A DNA stretch of 36,754 nucleotides from the NCBI GenBank assembly GCA_012719225.1, contig JAAYAT010000161.1:1-36754 (forward strand). Direction: 5' to 3'. Below are positions 24,484 to 32,150 of the stretch, piece after piece. The DNA is from Verrucomicrobiaceae bacterium. Lineage in GTDB: Bacteria > Verrucomicrobiota > Verrucomicrobiia > Verrucomicrobiales > DEV007. Below the pieces are notes generated by a model. That model did no database searches and was not told the origin of the DNA. It saw nothing but the letters and a program-made list of their open reading frames with translations. The first letter of the stretch is position 1. Every line of letters starts with the position of its first letter. The translations under genes were made by a program, and so were the position numbers.

Positions 24484-25127
24484 TTCTTCGTCTTGGCTTG
24501 CATCGTCATGGCAAAGGGAGCGGGGGAGTCCGTGTCCGTCCCCGTTTCGAATTTCCACAGGCCGGGCGACACCTTTGTTCCCCCGGTGAAAACGACCTCC
24601 GCGTCGCTCTGCTCTTCCGCGAGGAAATAAAAGGTGTGCCCTCCCTCCGCGACCATCCAGGCGCGCTCCACTCCGTCACCGTCGGAAGTGATGCGGAGGG
24701 CCTCGCTGACCGCGACGCCGTCGAGAGTGTAGTCGAAAATCACCGCGCCGTCGGCGTAGCGATAGCCCTTGAATCTCCGTTCGGGAACCGTTTCGGGGTC
24801 CTCGATCCGCAGGGGCTGTAAGATGGATTCCTCATAAAAGACCGTGCCCGCGATGGTCGCGGGTTCGTTGATCTTGGCCCGGAGAGTCGGGGCCAGATCG
24901 AGAGTGCCCTGCCACGACTGGTTCACGCCGCCGCGCAGGGGGTCGTAGCAGAGCGCCAGATACGGTGCCAGCACGACGCCGAAGGCGGACGGACCCGCCC
25001 CGGGCATGAAGGTGCGGTAGACCTGCGGCGGAGTCGGCGGATCCTTGTCTTCGCTGAGACCCGGACCCGCAACGAGCGCCACGAGGAGGGCGGCGGGGAG
25101 CAAAAGGGAGCGACCGGTGCGGTTCAT
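24480..25127 (-). CDS. Exported protein with a domain seen in PVC cytochrome-type proteins
   Basis: Product of 215 aa with a signal peptide (SLLLPAALLVALVAGPGLS, about 7-25). The mature part begins PQVYRTFMPGAGPSAFGVVL and continues ALCYDPLRGGVNQSWQGTLD and GTVFYEES. This pattern resembles a domain I know from large secreted cytochrome or ThuA-like multidomain proteins of Planctomycetes and Verrucomicrobia (YRTF, then a 'W-x-G' strand, then a P-V-F-Y segment), where it usually sits next to haem-binding domains. Here it is a separate gene whose TGA overlaps the next ATG by four bases, so it may be a split-off subunit of the propeller-cytochrome protein. The ATG at 25125-25127 follows GAGGG very closely. 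No catalytic motif is recognised. Confidence 0.7.
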   Translation of the reverse strand: MNRTGRSLLLPAALLVALVAGPGLSEDKDPPTPPQVYRTFMPGAGPSAFGVVLAPYLALCYDPLRGGVNQSWQGTLDLAPTLRAKINEPATIAGTVFYEESILQPLRIEDPETVPERRFKGYRYADGAVIFDYTLDGVAVSEALRITSDGDGVERAWMVAEGGHTFYFLAEEQSDAEVVFTGGTKVSPGLWKFETGTDTDSPAPFAMTMQAKTKK

Positions 25128-25214
25128 ACCCTCATTGTTCCAACCGGAAACCCTCTTTTTCAACCCGTGCGGTCGCCGCATCCGCGTTTTTGCACGGAAT
25201 CATCGCGATCCGGC

Positions 25215-25772
25215 TCACGCGTCGGCGAATCGTTTCACCCAGGCGACATACTTGTCCACGAAACCCTGGAGAAATTCCCGGGTGCTTTCGTTGGCGATGG
25301 TTCCGTCGTCCCCGATCATTCCGTCTTTGAAGTGAATGAACACTTCCGGCTGGGGCAAGGTGGGAATGTCGAGATAGGCGAGCACGTTGCGCAAATGCTG
25401 CTGGGCCATAGAGGTGCCCGCCGAACCGATCGAGGCCCCGAGGACCGCTCCCGGTTTGCCGGCGAAGGAGTTGGTGCCCCAGGGGCGCGAGGCGATGTCG
25501 AGGGCGTTTTTGAGGACGCCGGGAATGGAGCGGTTGTACTCCGGCGTGACGAAGAGGACGGCGTCGGCCGCCTCGATCTCTTGTTTGAGTCGTTGGCACA
25601 CCGCCGGATACTCGTCGTCGAATTCCTGAGTGTAGAGCGGGAGATCGTCGATCCGGAGATAGCGGAATGCCAGTTCGCCCGCCGCGAGTTTTTCGACCGC
25701 GCGCGCCAGCTTGAGGTTGATGGAATCTTTTCGCAAACTTCCGACCAGAACGGCTACATTTTTCGCTGACAT
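25215..25772 (-). CDS. NADPH-dependent FMN reductase family flavoprotein
   Basis: Product of 185 aa. It has the flavodoxin-like fold of NAD(P)H:quinone or azo/chromate reductases. GSLRKDSINLKLA (11-23) binds the FMN phosphate, and PEYNRSIPGVLKNALDIASRP (77-97) is the conserved flavin-contacting segment. GKPGAVLGASIGSAGTSMAQ follows. These soluble homotetramers or dimers reduce quinones, metal ions or azo compounds at the expense of NAD(P)H, usually as a protection against redox stress. The start ATG is unambiguous. It is the last gene of a minus-strand group, 51 bases after the ADP-ribosylglycohydrolase homologue. Substrate unknown. Confidence 0.93.
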   Translation of the reverse strand: MSAKNVAVLVGSLRKDSINLKLARAVEKLAAGELAFRYLRIDDLPLYTQEFDDEYPAVCQRLKQEIEAADAVLFVTPEYNRSIPGVLKNALDIASRPWGTNSFAGKPGAVLGASIGSAGTSMAQQHLRNVLAYLDIPTLPQPEVFIHFKDGMIGDDGTIANESTREFLQGFVDKYVAWVKRFADA

Positions 25773-25823
25773 GTTTTTTGTGGGTTTGGGTGGATGGTTG
25801 GTGATGTGTTTCCCGAAAAGGGA

Positions 25824-26912
25824 TCAGGCCTCCCGAGCGGCTTCGTCGCCGAGCCGCCGGGCCAGCGAGGTGAGTTCGGCGGAATTTTCCAGCCCCTCGA
25901 CAAAACGCTGCGGAATCCCGGCAAGCCCGACCTGGGCGCCGACGAGTGCACCGGTGAGGAGACAGCGCGCCTGGTTCTGTCCGCCGCCGTTGAGGGCGTG
26001 CAGGACGGCGGATTCGAAGTCGTCGGCAAAGCGGGCCGCGAGGTAGTAGGCGGCGGGAAGCTGGTGGTAAATCGCGCAGGGCATCCCGTAGACGAGGGAT
26101 ACCTTCCAGGCGGGCTCGATCCGGATGTCGGGGTCGAGGACGGCCTCGGCCATGTAGGAGGGAGTCAATAGAGCGTCCGGCGAGGAAAAGCGTCCGGCGT
26201 GCGGAGGATCGGGATCTCCGGGTTTCGGCGGCCCGAGATTCTCGCTGGTGACGGCGTGAAAGGGCAGCTCGCCCGCTTTCACCAGATCCATGAGAACGTC
26301 GGACAAGTGGACGTCCAGTGTCCCGCCGGCGACGAGCCGGGCGAGGACGCAGCCATAGGCCGTCGTCATCGCCACGATGGCTTCGTCCACCTGGGTGAGG
26401 AGACAGTTGGCGCTGACGCTGGTCGCGACCTTGGCCGGCGTTTTGGCGTAGCGCGCCGCTAGCACCAGGATTCTCTCGGCGGCTTCGGTGGTGTCGGCGT
26501 GGGCACCGGTCTCCGACCACGGTTTTTTCTGCTCGACCCGTCGCTGCCACGCCTCGCGAATGGACTGGCTGGTGTAGCCGCCGGGACCGGAGACGGGGGT
26601 GCCGTCGAGTTGGGGAAAGAGGTCCTCGTCGAGGCGGCGGCAGAAATCCGCTTCGTCGTAGCCGCCTTTTTCCACCACGGACCGCAGCAGCAAGGTGGTG
26701 ATGTAGCCGGCCTGGGAGGCTTGTCCGGCTTTCAAACCGGCATGGTAGCGATGGGGCTTCGGATCCGTATAACCGGTGATCCAGTCGCCGTAGTCGCGCC
26801 GCATTTCGTCGAGATCGTAGTACCAATGCGGTCCCACGGCGAGGGCGTCGCCGATCAGCGCGCCCATCACGGCGCCGGCGGCGCGGTCCTGGAGAGAGGA
26901 GGTCGGATTCAT
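25824..26912 (-). CDS. ADP-ribosylglycohydrolase (crystallin J1-type) homologue with altered metal site
   Basis: Product of 362 aa, all-helical. The fold signature GAVMGALIGDALAVGPHWYYD (13-33) and the C-terminal ...HALNGGGQNQARCLLTGALVGAQVG region place it in the ADP-ribosylglycohydrolase/crystallin J1 superfamily. Active family members bind two Mg2+ through an early T-D-D-T motif and a late G-D-T-D-T motif. Here these positions read KAGQASQAG (61-69) and GGQNQA (310-315), so the Asp ligands are missing and the usual hydrolase chemistry is doubtful. It overlaps the VOC gene by ATGA and is probably co-translated with it. The product could be a different hydrolase, a binding protein or a pseudoenzyme. 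Fold call strong, function unknown. Confidence 0.85.
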   Translation of the reverse strand: MNPTSSLQDRAAGAVMGALIGDALAVGPHWYYDLDEMRRDYGDWITGYTDPKPHRYHAGLKAGQASQAGYITTLLLRSVVEKGGYDEADFCRRLDEDLFPQLDGTPVSGPGGYTSQSIREAWQRRVEQKKPWSETGAHADTTEAAERILVLAARYAKTPAKVATSVSANCLLTQVDEAIVAMTTAYGCVLARLVAGGTLDVHLSDVLMDLVKAGELPFHAVTSENLGPPKPGDPDPPHAGRFSSPDALLTPSYMAEAVLDPDIRIEPAWKVSLVYGMPCAIYHQLPAAYYLAARFADDFESAVLHALNGGGQNQARCLLTGALVGAQVGLAGIPQRFVEGLENSAELTSLARRLGDEAAREA

Positions 26913-27403
26913 GGCTCGGTTTCCGCGAGAAGGCTGTCGAGGTCGAGCGGCCGGGTGAACATTTCGATCCCGCCGTCGGCGGTCCGGGGCCACTCCGCTT
27001 CGGGGCGATCCCAGTAGAGTTCGACGCCGTTTTCGTCCGGGTCACGCAGGTAGAGCGCTTCGCTCACTCCGTGATCCGAGGCCCCGTCGAGGGTAATGGC
27101 CGCGTCGATGAGGCGTTGCAGGGCGTCGGCCAGATCGGCGCGGGTCGGATAGAGGATCGCGAGATGAAAGAGTCCGGTGCTGCCGGGCGGGGGAGGAGAG
27201 CCGTCTTTGCTTTCCCAGGCGTTCAATCCGATGTGATGATGGTAGCCGCCCGCGGAGACGAACGCCGCATCCGAACCGTAGCGCTGGGTCAGCTCGAAAC
27301 CGAGCACCCCGACGTAAAAAGCGAGGGCGCGCTCCAGGTCGGCCACCTTGAGATGGACGTGTCCGATCCGGACCCCGGGTGAAATGGAGGATGGCTGCGA
27401 CAT
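26909..27403 (-). CDS. VOC family metalloprotein (glyoxalase/extradiol dioxygenase type)
   Basis: Product of 164 aa with a paired beta-alpha-beta-beta-beta fold. IGHVHLKVADLERALAFYVGVLGFEL (13-38) is a classic VOC start with a metal His (His15). YHHHIGLNAWE in mid-chain supplies further His, and DPDENGVELYWDRP near residue 130 supplies the Glu ligand. This pattern fits CatE-like catechol-2,3-dioxygenase relatives, though many such proteins have other chemistries. The first ATG is taken. Its TGA overlaps the ATG of the ADP-ribosylglycohydrolase homologue, so the two proteins are probably made together. It lies 55 bases downstream of serS on the same strand. Reaction not assigned. Confidence 0.9.
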   Translation of the reverse strand: MSQPSSISPGVRIGHVHLKVADLERALAFYVGVLGFELTQRYGSDAAFVSAGGYHHHIGLNAWESKDGSPPPPGSTGLFHLAILYPTRADLADALQRLIDAAITLDGASDHGVSEALYLRDPDENGVELYWDRPEAEWPRTADGGIEMFTRPLDLDSLLAETEP

Positions 27404-27458
27404 TTTTCCGGATGCTCTCCCAAGTTGGTCGCAATCCGTCGCCGCGGCCAGTGTTTTC

Positions 27459-28730
27459 TCACCCTATCGTCTCGCGTTTCAGATAGGGCACGAGGGCTTC
27501 GGGCACTTTGACGGTGCCGTCGGCCTGCTGGTAGGTTTCGAGTAGGGCGACGTAGAGGCGTGGCAAGGCGGTGCCGGAGCCGTTGAGGGTGTGGCAGAAG
27601 CGGTTGTTCCCCTCGGCGTCCTTGAAACGCAGTTTCATGCGGCGGGCCTGGTAGTCGCCAAAATTCGAGCAACTCGAGACTTCGAGATAGGCGCCGTGAC
27701 CGGGGGCCCAGACTTCGATGTCGTAGGTCTTGGCGGCGCTGAAACCGAGATCGCCGGTGCAGAGTTCGATGGTGCGGTAGTGGAGTCCGAGCCGCTGCAA
27801 GACGGTCTCCGCCTCGGCGGTGAGTGTTTCGAGCCGGTCGAAGGACTCTTCGGGGGGGACGACGTTGACCAGCTCGACCTTGTCGAACTGATGCATGCGG
27901 ATGAGCCCGCGGCTCTCCCGTCCGGCCGAGCCGGCTTCGCGTCGGAAGCAGGGGGTGTAGGCGGTCAGTTTCACGGGCAGGTCGCTTTCTTTGAGAAGCT
28001 GCTCGCGATAGAGATTGGTCACCGGGACCTCGGCGGTGGGGGCGAGGAAAAAGGCCCCCTCCTCGAGGCTGTACATGTCGTCTTCGAACTTGGGGAGCTG
28101 GCCGGTGCCGAACATGCAGTCGCGATGGATGATGTAGGGCGGGGCGACTTCGTGGTAGCCGTGGGTCTCCGTGTGGAGGTCGAGGAGAAACTGGATCAGG
28201 GCGCGCTCCAGCCGGGCCCCGATGCCGGTGAAGGTGACGAATCCGCCGGTGCTGACGCGGGTGGCGAGTTCGAAATCAAAGAGACCGAGTCGCGAACCGA
28301 TCTCGACGTGGTCCTTCGGTGCGAAGGCGAAATCCGGCTTCGTCCCCCATTCGCGCACGACGGGATTGGCGGTCTCGTCTTCGCCGACGGGACAGTGGTC
28401 GTGCGGCAGATTGGGCACCTGGAGCAGCAACTCGGTCTGTCTCGTTTCGGCGGCATCGGCCTCTTCGCCTATGGTCTTGATACGATCCCCGATCTCGCGC
28501 ACCCGGCCTTCGATTTCCGACGAGTCTTCGCCTGCTTTGCGGAGCGCTCCGATCTCTTTGGAAATGCGGTTGCGATCGCTCTGGAGCTGCTGTTTTTCCG
28601 TCTCGCCGGCCCGGCGTTTCTCGTCGCAGGAAAGGATTTCGTCTATGAGCCTCCACGCCTCCCCTCCGCGGGCGCGGAGGCGGGTTTTGATTCCTTCGGG
28701 ATCTTCGCGGAGTTGTCGGATATCAAGCAT
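27459..28730 (-). CDS. serS: Seryl-tRNA synthetase
   Basis: Product of 423 aa, the normal length, which charges tRNA-Ser with serine. An N-terminal arm of two long helices forms a coiled coil (about 30-100, rich in Glu/Lys/Arg). The class II core follows, with motif 2 around CFRREAGSAGRESRGLIRMHQFDKVEL (260-287), the serine/adenylate pocket GDLGFSAAKTYDIEVW (326-341), SSCSNFGDYQARR and motif 3 CHTLNGSGTALPRL (379-392). The enzyme is complete and nothing looks altered. The ATG at 28728-28730 starts the conserved MLDIRQLRE. It reads leftward beside the VOC gene. The space upstream holds the terminator of the outer-membrane protein gene. Confidence 0.97.
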   Translation of the reverse strand: MLDIRQLREDPEGIKTRLRARGGEAWRLIDEILSCDEKRRAGETEKQQLQSDRNRISKEIGALRKAGEDSSEIEGRVREIGDRIKTIGEEADAAETRQTELLLQVPNLPHDHCPVGEDETANPVVREWGTKPDFAFAPKDHVEIGSRLGLFDFELATRVSTGGFVTFTGIGARLERALIQFLLDLHTETHGYHEVAPPYIIHRDCMFGTGQLPKFEDDMYSLEEGAFFLAPTAEVPVTNLYREQLLKESDLPVKLTAYTPCFRREAGSAGRESRGLIRMHQFDKVELVNVVPPEESFDRLETLTAEAETVLQRLGLHYRTIELCTGDLGFSAAKTYDIEVWAPGHGAYLEVSSCSNFGDYQARRMKLRFKDAEGNNRFCHTLNGSGTALPRLYVALLETYQQADGTVKVPEALVPYLKRETIG

Positions 28731-28793
28731 GACGCGCTGACTGTAACGCAGCGTCCCGACCCGTCAACGCGGCAAGCGGATTCCGGCCGGACA

Positions 28794-28828
28794 CAAAAAA
28801 ATCGCCCTCCCCTCGGGGAAGGCGATTT
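28794..28828 (-). terminator. Intrinsic terminator of the outer-membrane protein gene
   Basis: On the minus strand, AAATCGCC / GGCGATTT (28799-28806 and 28821-28828) pair, extended inward by TCCC/GGGA around a CTCG loop. The hairpin is followed by a run of seven T (complement of 28794-28800). It lies 45 bases after the stop at 28874 and ahead of serS. This is the clearest terminator in the window. Confidence 0.9.
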
Positions 28829-28873
28829 GAGATTTGGTTCCGTCTGTTTCGGGGAAGCCCCGAGCGGAAAGAA

Positions 28874-29689
28874 TTAGAAGGAAACGGTGAGGGAAACCCC
28901 GCCGTGGAGGATGTCCGACTGGGGGCCTGGGCCCACATTGATCCCGTCGGCGATCCAGGTATCGGGAGCACCGAGGTAACCGACGTAGGGGGTCAGGACC
29001 GTGCGGCAGTTCAGTTGGATCGGAAGCGAGGCGGTGACGTAGTAGTGGTTCCAACCGGAATCCCGGAGGAGGCCGAAGGTGGTGCTGTCCGCGTAGCCGT
29101 CGGCGAAACCGACACCGCCACCGAGGACCAGCCCGACCGTGTCAGTCAGTGCGAAGGTCTTCTCGAATCCGAGATCGTGGAACCATCCCGACGCCGTGCC
29201 CCTGCCTCCGAAGGCCGAGACGGTGCGGTAGGTGAGATCGACGAAACCGAGGCTGCGGGAGATGCTGAGATTGGCTTCTGAGTATCCACCCGTGCTGGTC
29301 ACGTTGCTGCGATACTCGGGGAAGGAAAGATGGGTGAAGCCGACCTCGAAATCGAATCCGGCGAAAGTGCCGAGCTCCGCGCTGGTGTAGAGGTTGAGCT
29401 CGTCGTAACCGCTCCCGCCGCCGTTGATCCCGTTGAGATACCAGACCCCGACGTTGATCGGAATGGCGAGTTCGTCAAAGGTGTAGTTCACGTCGGTCCA
29501 GACGCTGTCGCGGGCGAAACGAACCCCGTAGAAGAGGTAGTCGGTGTCGTAGCCGACGCTGATCTCGCCGCCGAGATCGACACATTCTTCGATGACCGGG
29601 GCTTTTCCCACGGGGGCTTTGCCCCAGTCCCCGGCGTTCGCGCCGACGGCCATGGCACCGATACCTGCAATTAGGAGTGCTTTTTTCAT
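28874..29689 (-). CDS. Outer-membrane beta-barrel protein
   Basis: Product of 271 aa with signal peptide MKKALLIAGIGAMAVGANA. The mature chain is a series of amphipathic, aromatic-rich strands (GGEISVGYDTDYLFYGVRFA, then WTDVNYTF, FDFEVGFTHLSFPEY, ANLSISRSLGFVDLTYRTV) and ends in SLTVSF, the C-terminal Phe expected for barrel insertion. The early motif GYDTDYLFYGV is shared with putative porins (TorF-like). The solute is not identified. The start at 29687-29689 is preceded by a long AT-rich leader with a candidate promoter. The gene is flanked by a strong terminator, so it is a single transcription unit. A stress or nutrient porin is plausible but not shown. Confidence 0.88.
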   Translation of the reverse strand: MKKALLIAGIGAMAVGANAGDWGKAPVGKAPVIEECVDLGGEISVGYDTDYLFYGVRFARDSVWTDVNYTFDELAIPINVGVWYLNGINGGGSGYDELNLYTSAELGTFAGFDFEVGFTHLSFPEYRSNVTSTGGYSEANLSISRSLGFVDLTYRTVSAFGGRGTASGWFHDLGFEKTFALTDTVGLVLGGGVGFADGYADSTTFGLLRDSGWNHYYVTASLPIQLNCRTVLTPYVGYLGAPDTWIADGINVGPGPQSDILHGGVSLTVSF

Positions 29690-29832
29690 TTTGATTGCTC
29701 TGGATATGTGAATTGAGATGAGGTCGTAATAACTGTTTTTTGTTCCGGCATCCACCGAAATATTTTCTGTGACAGCGTATAAAGCAGCTCGCGTGCCAGA
29801 AAAAGGAAAAATTTCACCATTAATATTTACAG

Positions 29833-29860
29833 AAAATATAGAATATCTGAAATTTTTCAA
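29833..29860 (-). promoter_or_regulatory. Candidate sigma70 promoter for the outer-membrane protein gene
   Basis: Read on the minus strand, TTGAAA (29860-29855) and TATTTT (29838-29833) are 16 bases apart, both close to sigma70 consensus, in the most AT-rich part of the window. Transcription would start near 29826, giving a leader of about 135 bases before the ATG. The leader has no strong Shine-Dalgarno. Confidence 0.5.
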
Positions 29861-29914
29861 GAAAGAAGTTTCTGGGGCAACGGCGAGCTCCTCCGCCCGG
29901 ATTCCGCCGCGTCC

Positions 29915-30856
29915 TCACTCTTCACAAAGCTTCGCCGCCATCGCCGAACTGCCGAGAATGCCGGCGGTGTTGCCGTAGCAGGCCGGGACGACGAGGAGAT
30001 GATCGAAGCACTCTGCGGTGAGAGATTTCCGCAGGGTTTCCCGCAGGGGGGTGAAGAGGATCTCCCCCGCTTCGGAGACGCCGCCGCCGATGACGATGAC
30101 CTCCGGATTGAGCAGGTAGACCACGTTCATGAGGCAGTAGCCGAGGCAACGGGCCACTTCGTTCCAGACCGCGAGAGCGGCGGCGTCCCCGCCGACGGCG
30201 AGTTCGGCGAGGGCTTCGGGGGAGAGATCGGGAGGCGGGGTCAGTTCTTTTTCCGCATAGATCCGCGCCGCCATCTCGCCGATCTGGCGGTTGCCGATGT
30301 AGCGCTCCAGCGCCCCGGTGTTGCCGTAGGGACCGGGGACGCCATCGAGATGAATGCCCATCTGCCCGATTTCGCCGGCGGCGCAGTTGGCTCCGCGGAA
30401 CAGTTCGTCATTGAGGATGAGACCGCCGCCCACTCCGGTGCCGAGGGTCACGCAAACGGCGTGGTGGCAGCCTTTGGCGGCCCCGAATTTCCACTCGGCG
30501 TAGGCCATGCAGTTCGCGTCGTTTTCGATCACGGTGGGGAGACCGGTTTTGGCGGTGATGATGTCGCGCAGGGGAACCTCGGACCAGCCTTTGACGTTGG
30601 TGAGGTTGTAGGTCATCCCACTGACGAAGTTGACCGCGCCGGGGACGCCGATGCCGATGGCGCCGACTCCCGGATATTCGAGGCGGATTTTGGCGATCTC
30701 GTCGGCGATGCGGTCGATGAGCTGCTCGGGATTGTCGAAATCCTGGGTGGGTATCCGGTAGACACTGGTGAGGAGGGTTTCCCCCCCGACGACAGCGAGT
30801 TTCACGGAGGTGCCTCCGAAGTCGATTCCAATGACCGGTGTCGGTTTGTTTGTCAT
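29915..30856 (-). CDS. ROK family sugar kinase lacking the usual zinc ligands
   Basis: Product of 313 aa. The ATP-binding start VIGIDFGGTSVKLAVV (8-23), the catalytic ENDANC (Asp113), LGTGVGGGLILN (138-149) and GAGEIG-like CAAGEIGQMGI (158-168) identify a ROK kinase, probably for glucose or an amino sugar. ROK proteins usually hold Zn2+ through a His in GEIGH and three Cys in C-x-C-G-x-x-G-C-x-E. Here the sequence is GEIGQ and GPYGNTGALE (175-184), so all four ligands are replaced. NPEVIVIGGGVSEAG is in place. It overlaps coaX by ATGA and ends the mla-coaX run. The zinc-free form may still be an active glucokinase; no regulator domain is present. Confidence 0.92.
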   Translation of the reverse strand: MTNKPTPVIGIDFGGTSVKLAVVGGETLLTSVYRIPTQDFDNPEQLIDRIADEIAKIRLEYPGVGAIGIGVPGAVNFVSGMTYNLTNVKGWSEVPLRDIITAKTGLPTVIENDANCMAYAEWKFGAAKGCHHAVCVTLGTGVGGGLILNDELFRGANCAAGEIGQMGIHLDGVPGPYGNTGALERYIGNRQIGEMAARIYAEKELTPPPDLSPEALAELAVGGDAAALAVWNEVARCLGYCLMNVVYLLNPEVIVIGGGVSEAGEILFTPLRETLRKSLTAECFDHLLVVPACYGNTAGILGSSAMAAKLCEE

Positions 30857-31605
30857 GGGGTGAAATTCAAGTGGGCGACATGCAGGAGCCCCTGCATCGT
30901 GAGGTAGGGTTCGACCGAAGTGATCATCGGCAGCCCTTCGGCTATCAAACCCGCATATCCTCCGGTGGCAATCACTTTTGCTGTTTCGCCCATTTCCCCC
31001 TCGATCTGTTGCAGGATTTCCTTAACGAGACCACGGTAGCCGTGAAAGGCGCCCGACTGCATCGCGTGGACGGTGGTTTTTCCGATGGCGGTGTCGGGGC
31101 GGGCGAGATCGATTTTGGGAAGGAGGGCTGTTTTCTGGTGGAGATAGTGTCGCATCGCGTCGAGGCCGGGGGCGATCACCCCGCCGATGTAGGCGGGTCT
31201 CCGGTCGATGATGTCGAAGGTCACCGCGGTGCCGAAATCAACCACGATGACCGGTCCGTCGAAACGTCGCCGCGCCACCGCGACGGCATTGGCGAGGCGG
31301 TCGGCGCCGATCTTCGCCGGTTCGGGAAAGTCGATCGCCACGCCGAGGGGAATGCGGTGGGAGACCTCGACCAGCTCCCTCCCGGACTGGGACGCGACGA
31401 GGGCGGGGACGTTCGCGGGCACGACCGAGGCGAGGACGACGAAATCATAGCGCCAGTCGGCGAGGAGCGCGGCGACGGAGTCCGCGGTGACGTCGCGCGA
31501 GGCGAGAGAGCGGTGCTCGAGCAGTTCGCCGCCGCAGGCGAGGGCGAATTTGGTCCGGGTATTGTTGTTGTTGATGAGGAGGTAGGCGGCCGTGCTCGTG
31601 GACAT
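30853..31605 (-). CDS. coaX: Type III pantothenate kinase
   Basis: Product of 250 aa, of normal length, for the first step of coenzyme A synthesis. Motifs: IGADRLANAVAV (99-110, with the catalytic Asp102), VVDFGTAVTFD (121-131) and PAYIGGVIAPGLDAMRHYLHQKTALLPKID. The N-terminal phosphate-binding motif, normally D-x-G-N-T, reads NNNNT (12-16), so the Asp and the Gly are both Asn (nucleotides AAC AAC AAC AAT on the minus strand). I start at the ATG at 31603-31605, where homologues begin; longer in-frame sequence is poor. It overlaps the ROK gene by four bases. A BirA-CoaX fusion is not seen. Confidence 0.92.
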   Translation of the reverse strand: MSTSTAAYLLINNNNTRTKFALACGGELLEHRSLASRDVTADSVAALLADWRYDFVVLASVVPANVPALVASQSGRELVEVSHRIPLGVAIDFPEPAKIGADRLANAVAVARRRFDGPVIVVDFGTAVTFDIIDRRPAYIGGVIAPGLDAMRHYLHQKTALLPKIDLARPDTAIGKTTVHAMQSGAFHGYRGLVKEILQQIEGEMGETAKVIATGGYAGLIAEGLPMITSVEPYLTMQGLLHVAHLNFTP

Positions 31606-31642
31606 GGGTTTCGGAATCGGAAAGGAAGAAGAAAGGGGGCGG

Positions 31643-32128
31643 TCAGGGCAATACCGCCTTGACCCGATGCCCCGGCAAGTCCAGCCAGAGGACATCGGCG
31701 GGGCGTTCCAGCCACCATCGCAGGGTGGCGACCGAGTCTCCCGAGGCGAGCAGGAGGGCCGGTTCGCGGAAAGGTTCGAAAAAGCGGTTCACGGGAGCGC
31801 CGTCGTCCGTGGTGGCGGTCACGCCGGACTCGTCGAGGACCAGTTCCCCGCCCGAGGGGGCGCGGCGGGACAGGGTCGTCTCGACGATGTAACCCCCTTG
31901 GGTTGGGGTGACGATCACCGCCGCGACGGCGAAGGTCTCTTCCGGCGTCTCCGGGAGCGGATCGGCGGCGGCCCCGTGGTCTCCGTCGGGGGCAACCACG
32001 GCTCGCGACGGGCTGTCGGCCTGGATCGGCGGCGGCTCTTCGGACCGGAAGGCGAAAACGAAGAGAGCGGCCACCACCGCGAAAAGCAGCCAGACTTCGA
32101 AGCGTTTCAGGATGACGAGGAAGGACAT
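31643..32128 (-). CDS. Single-pass membrane protein of unknown function
   Basis: Product of 161 aa. It has a short N-terminal segment, one transmembrane helix (about 9-27, VWLLFAVVAALFVFAF) and a soluble remainder rich in Pro/Glu/Asp and then beta-like (GGYIVETTLSRRAPSGGELVL, then VATLRWWLERPADVLWLDLPG). Topology would place the C-terminal part in the periplasm. I recognise no family. It sits 22 bases after mlaD and 37 before coaX on the same strand, so it may be the last gene of the lipid-transport set. An accessory envelope role is only inferred from that position. Confidence 0.6.
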   Translation of the reverse strand: MSFLVILKRFEVWLLFAVVAALFVFAFRSEEPPPIQADSPSRAVVAPDGDHGAAADPLPETPEETFAVAAVIVTPTQGGYIVETTLSRRAPSGGELVLDESGVTATTDDGAPVNRFFEPFREPALLLASGDSVATLRWWLERPADVLWLDLPGHRVKAVLP

Positions 32129-32150
32129 CTCGGAGGGGGGGAGAGGAATG

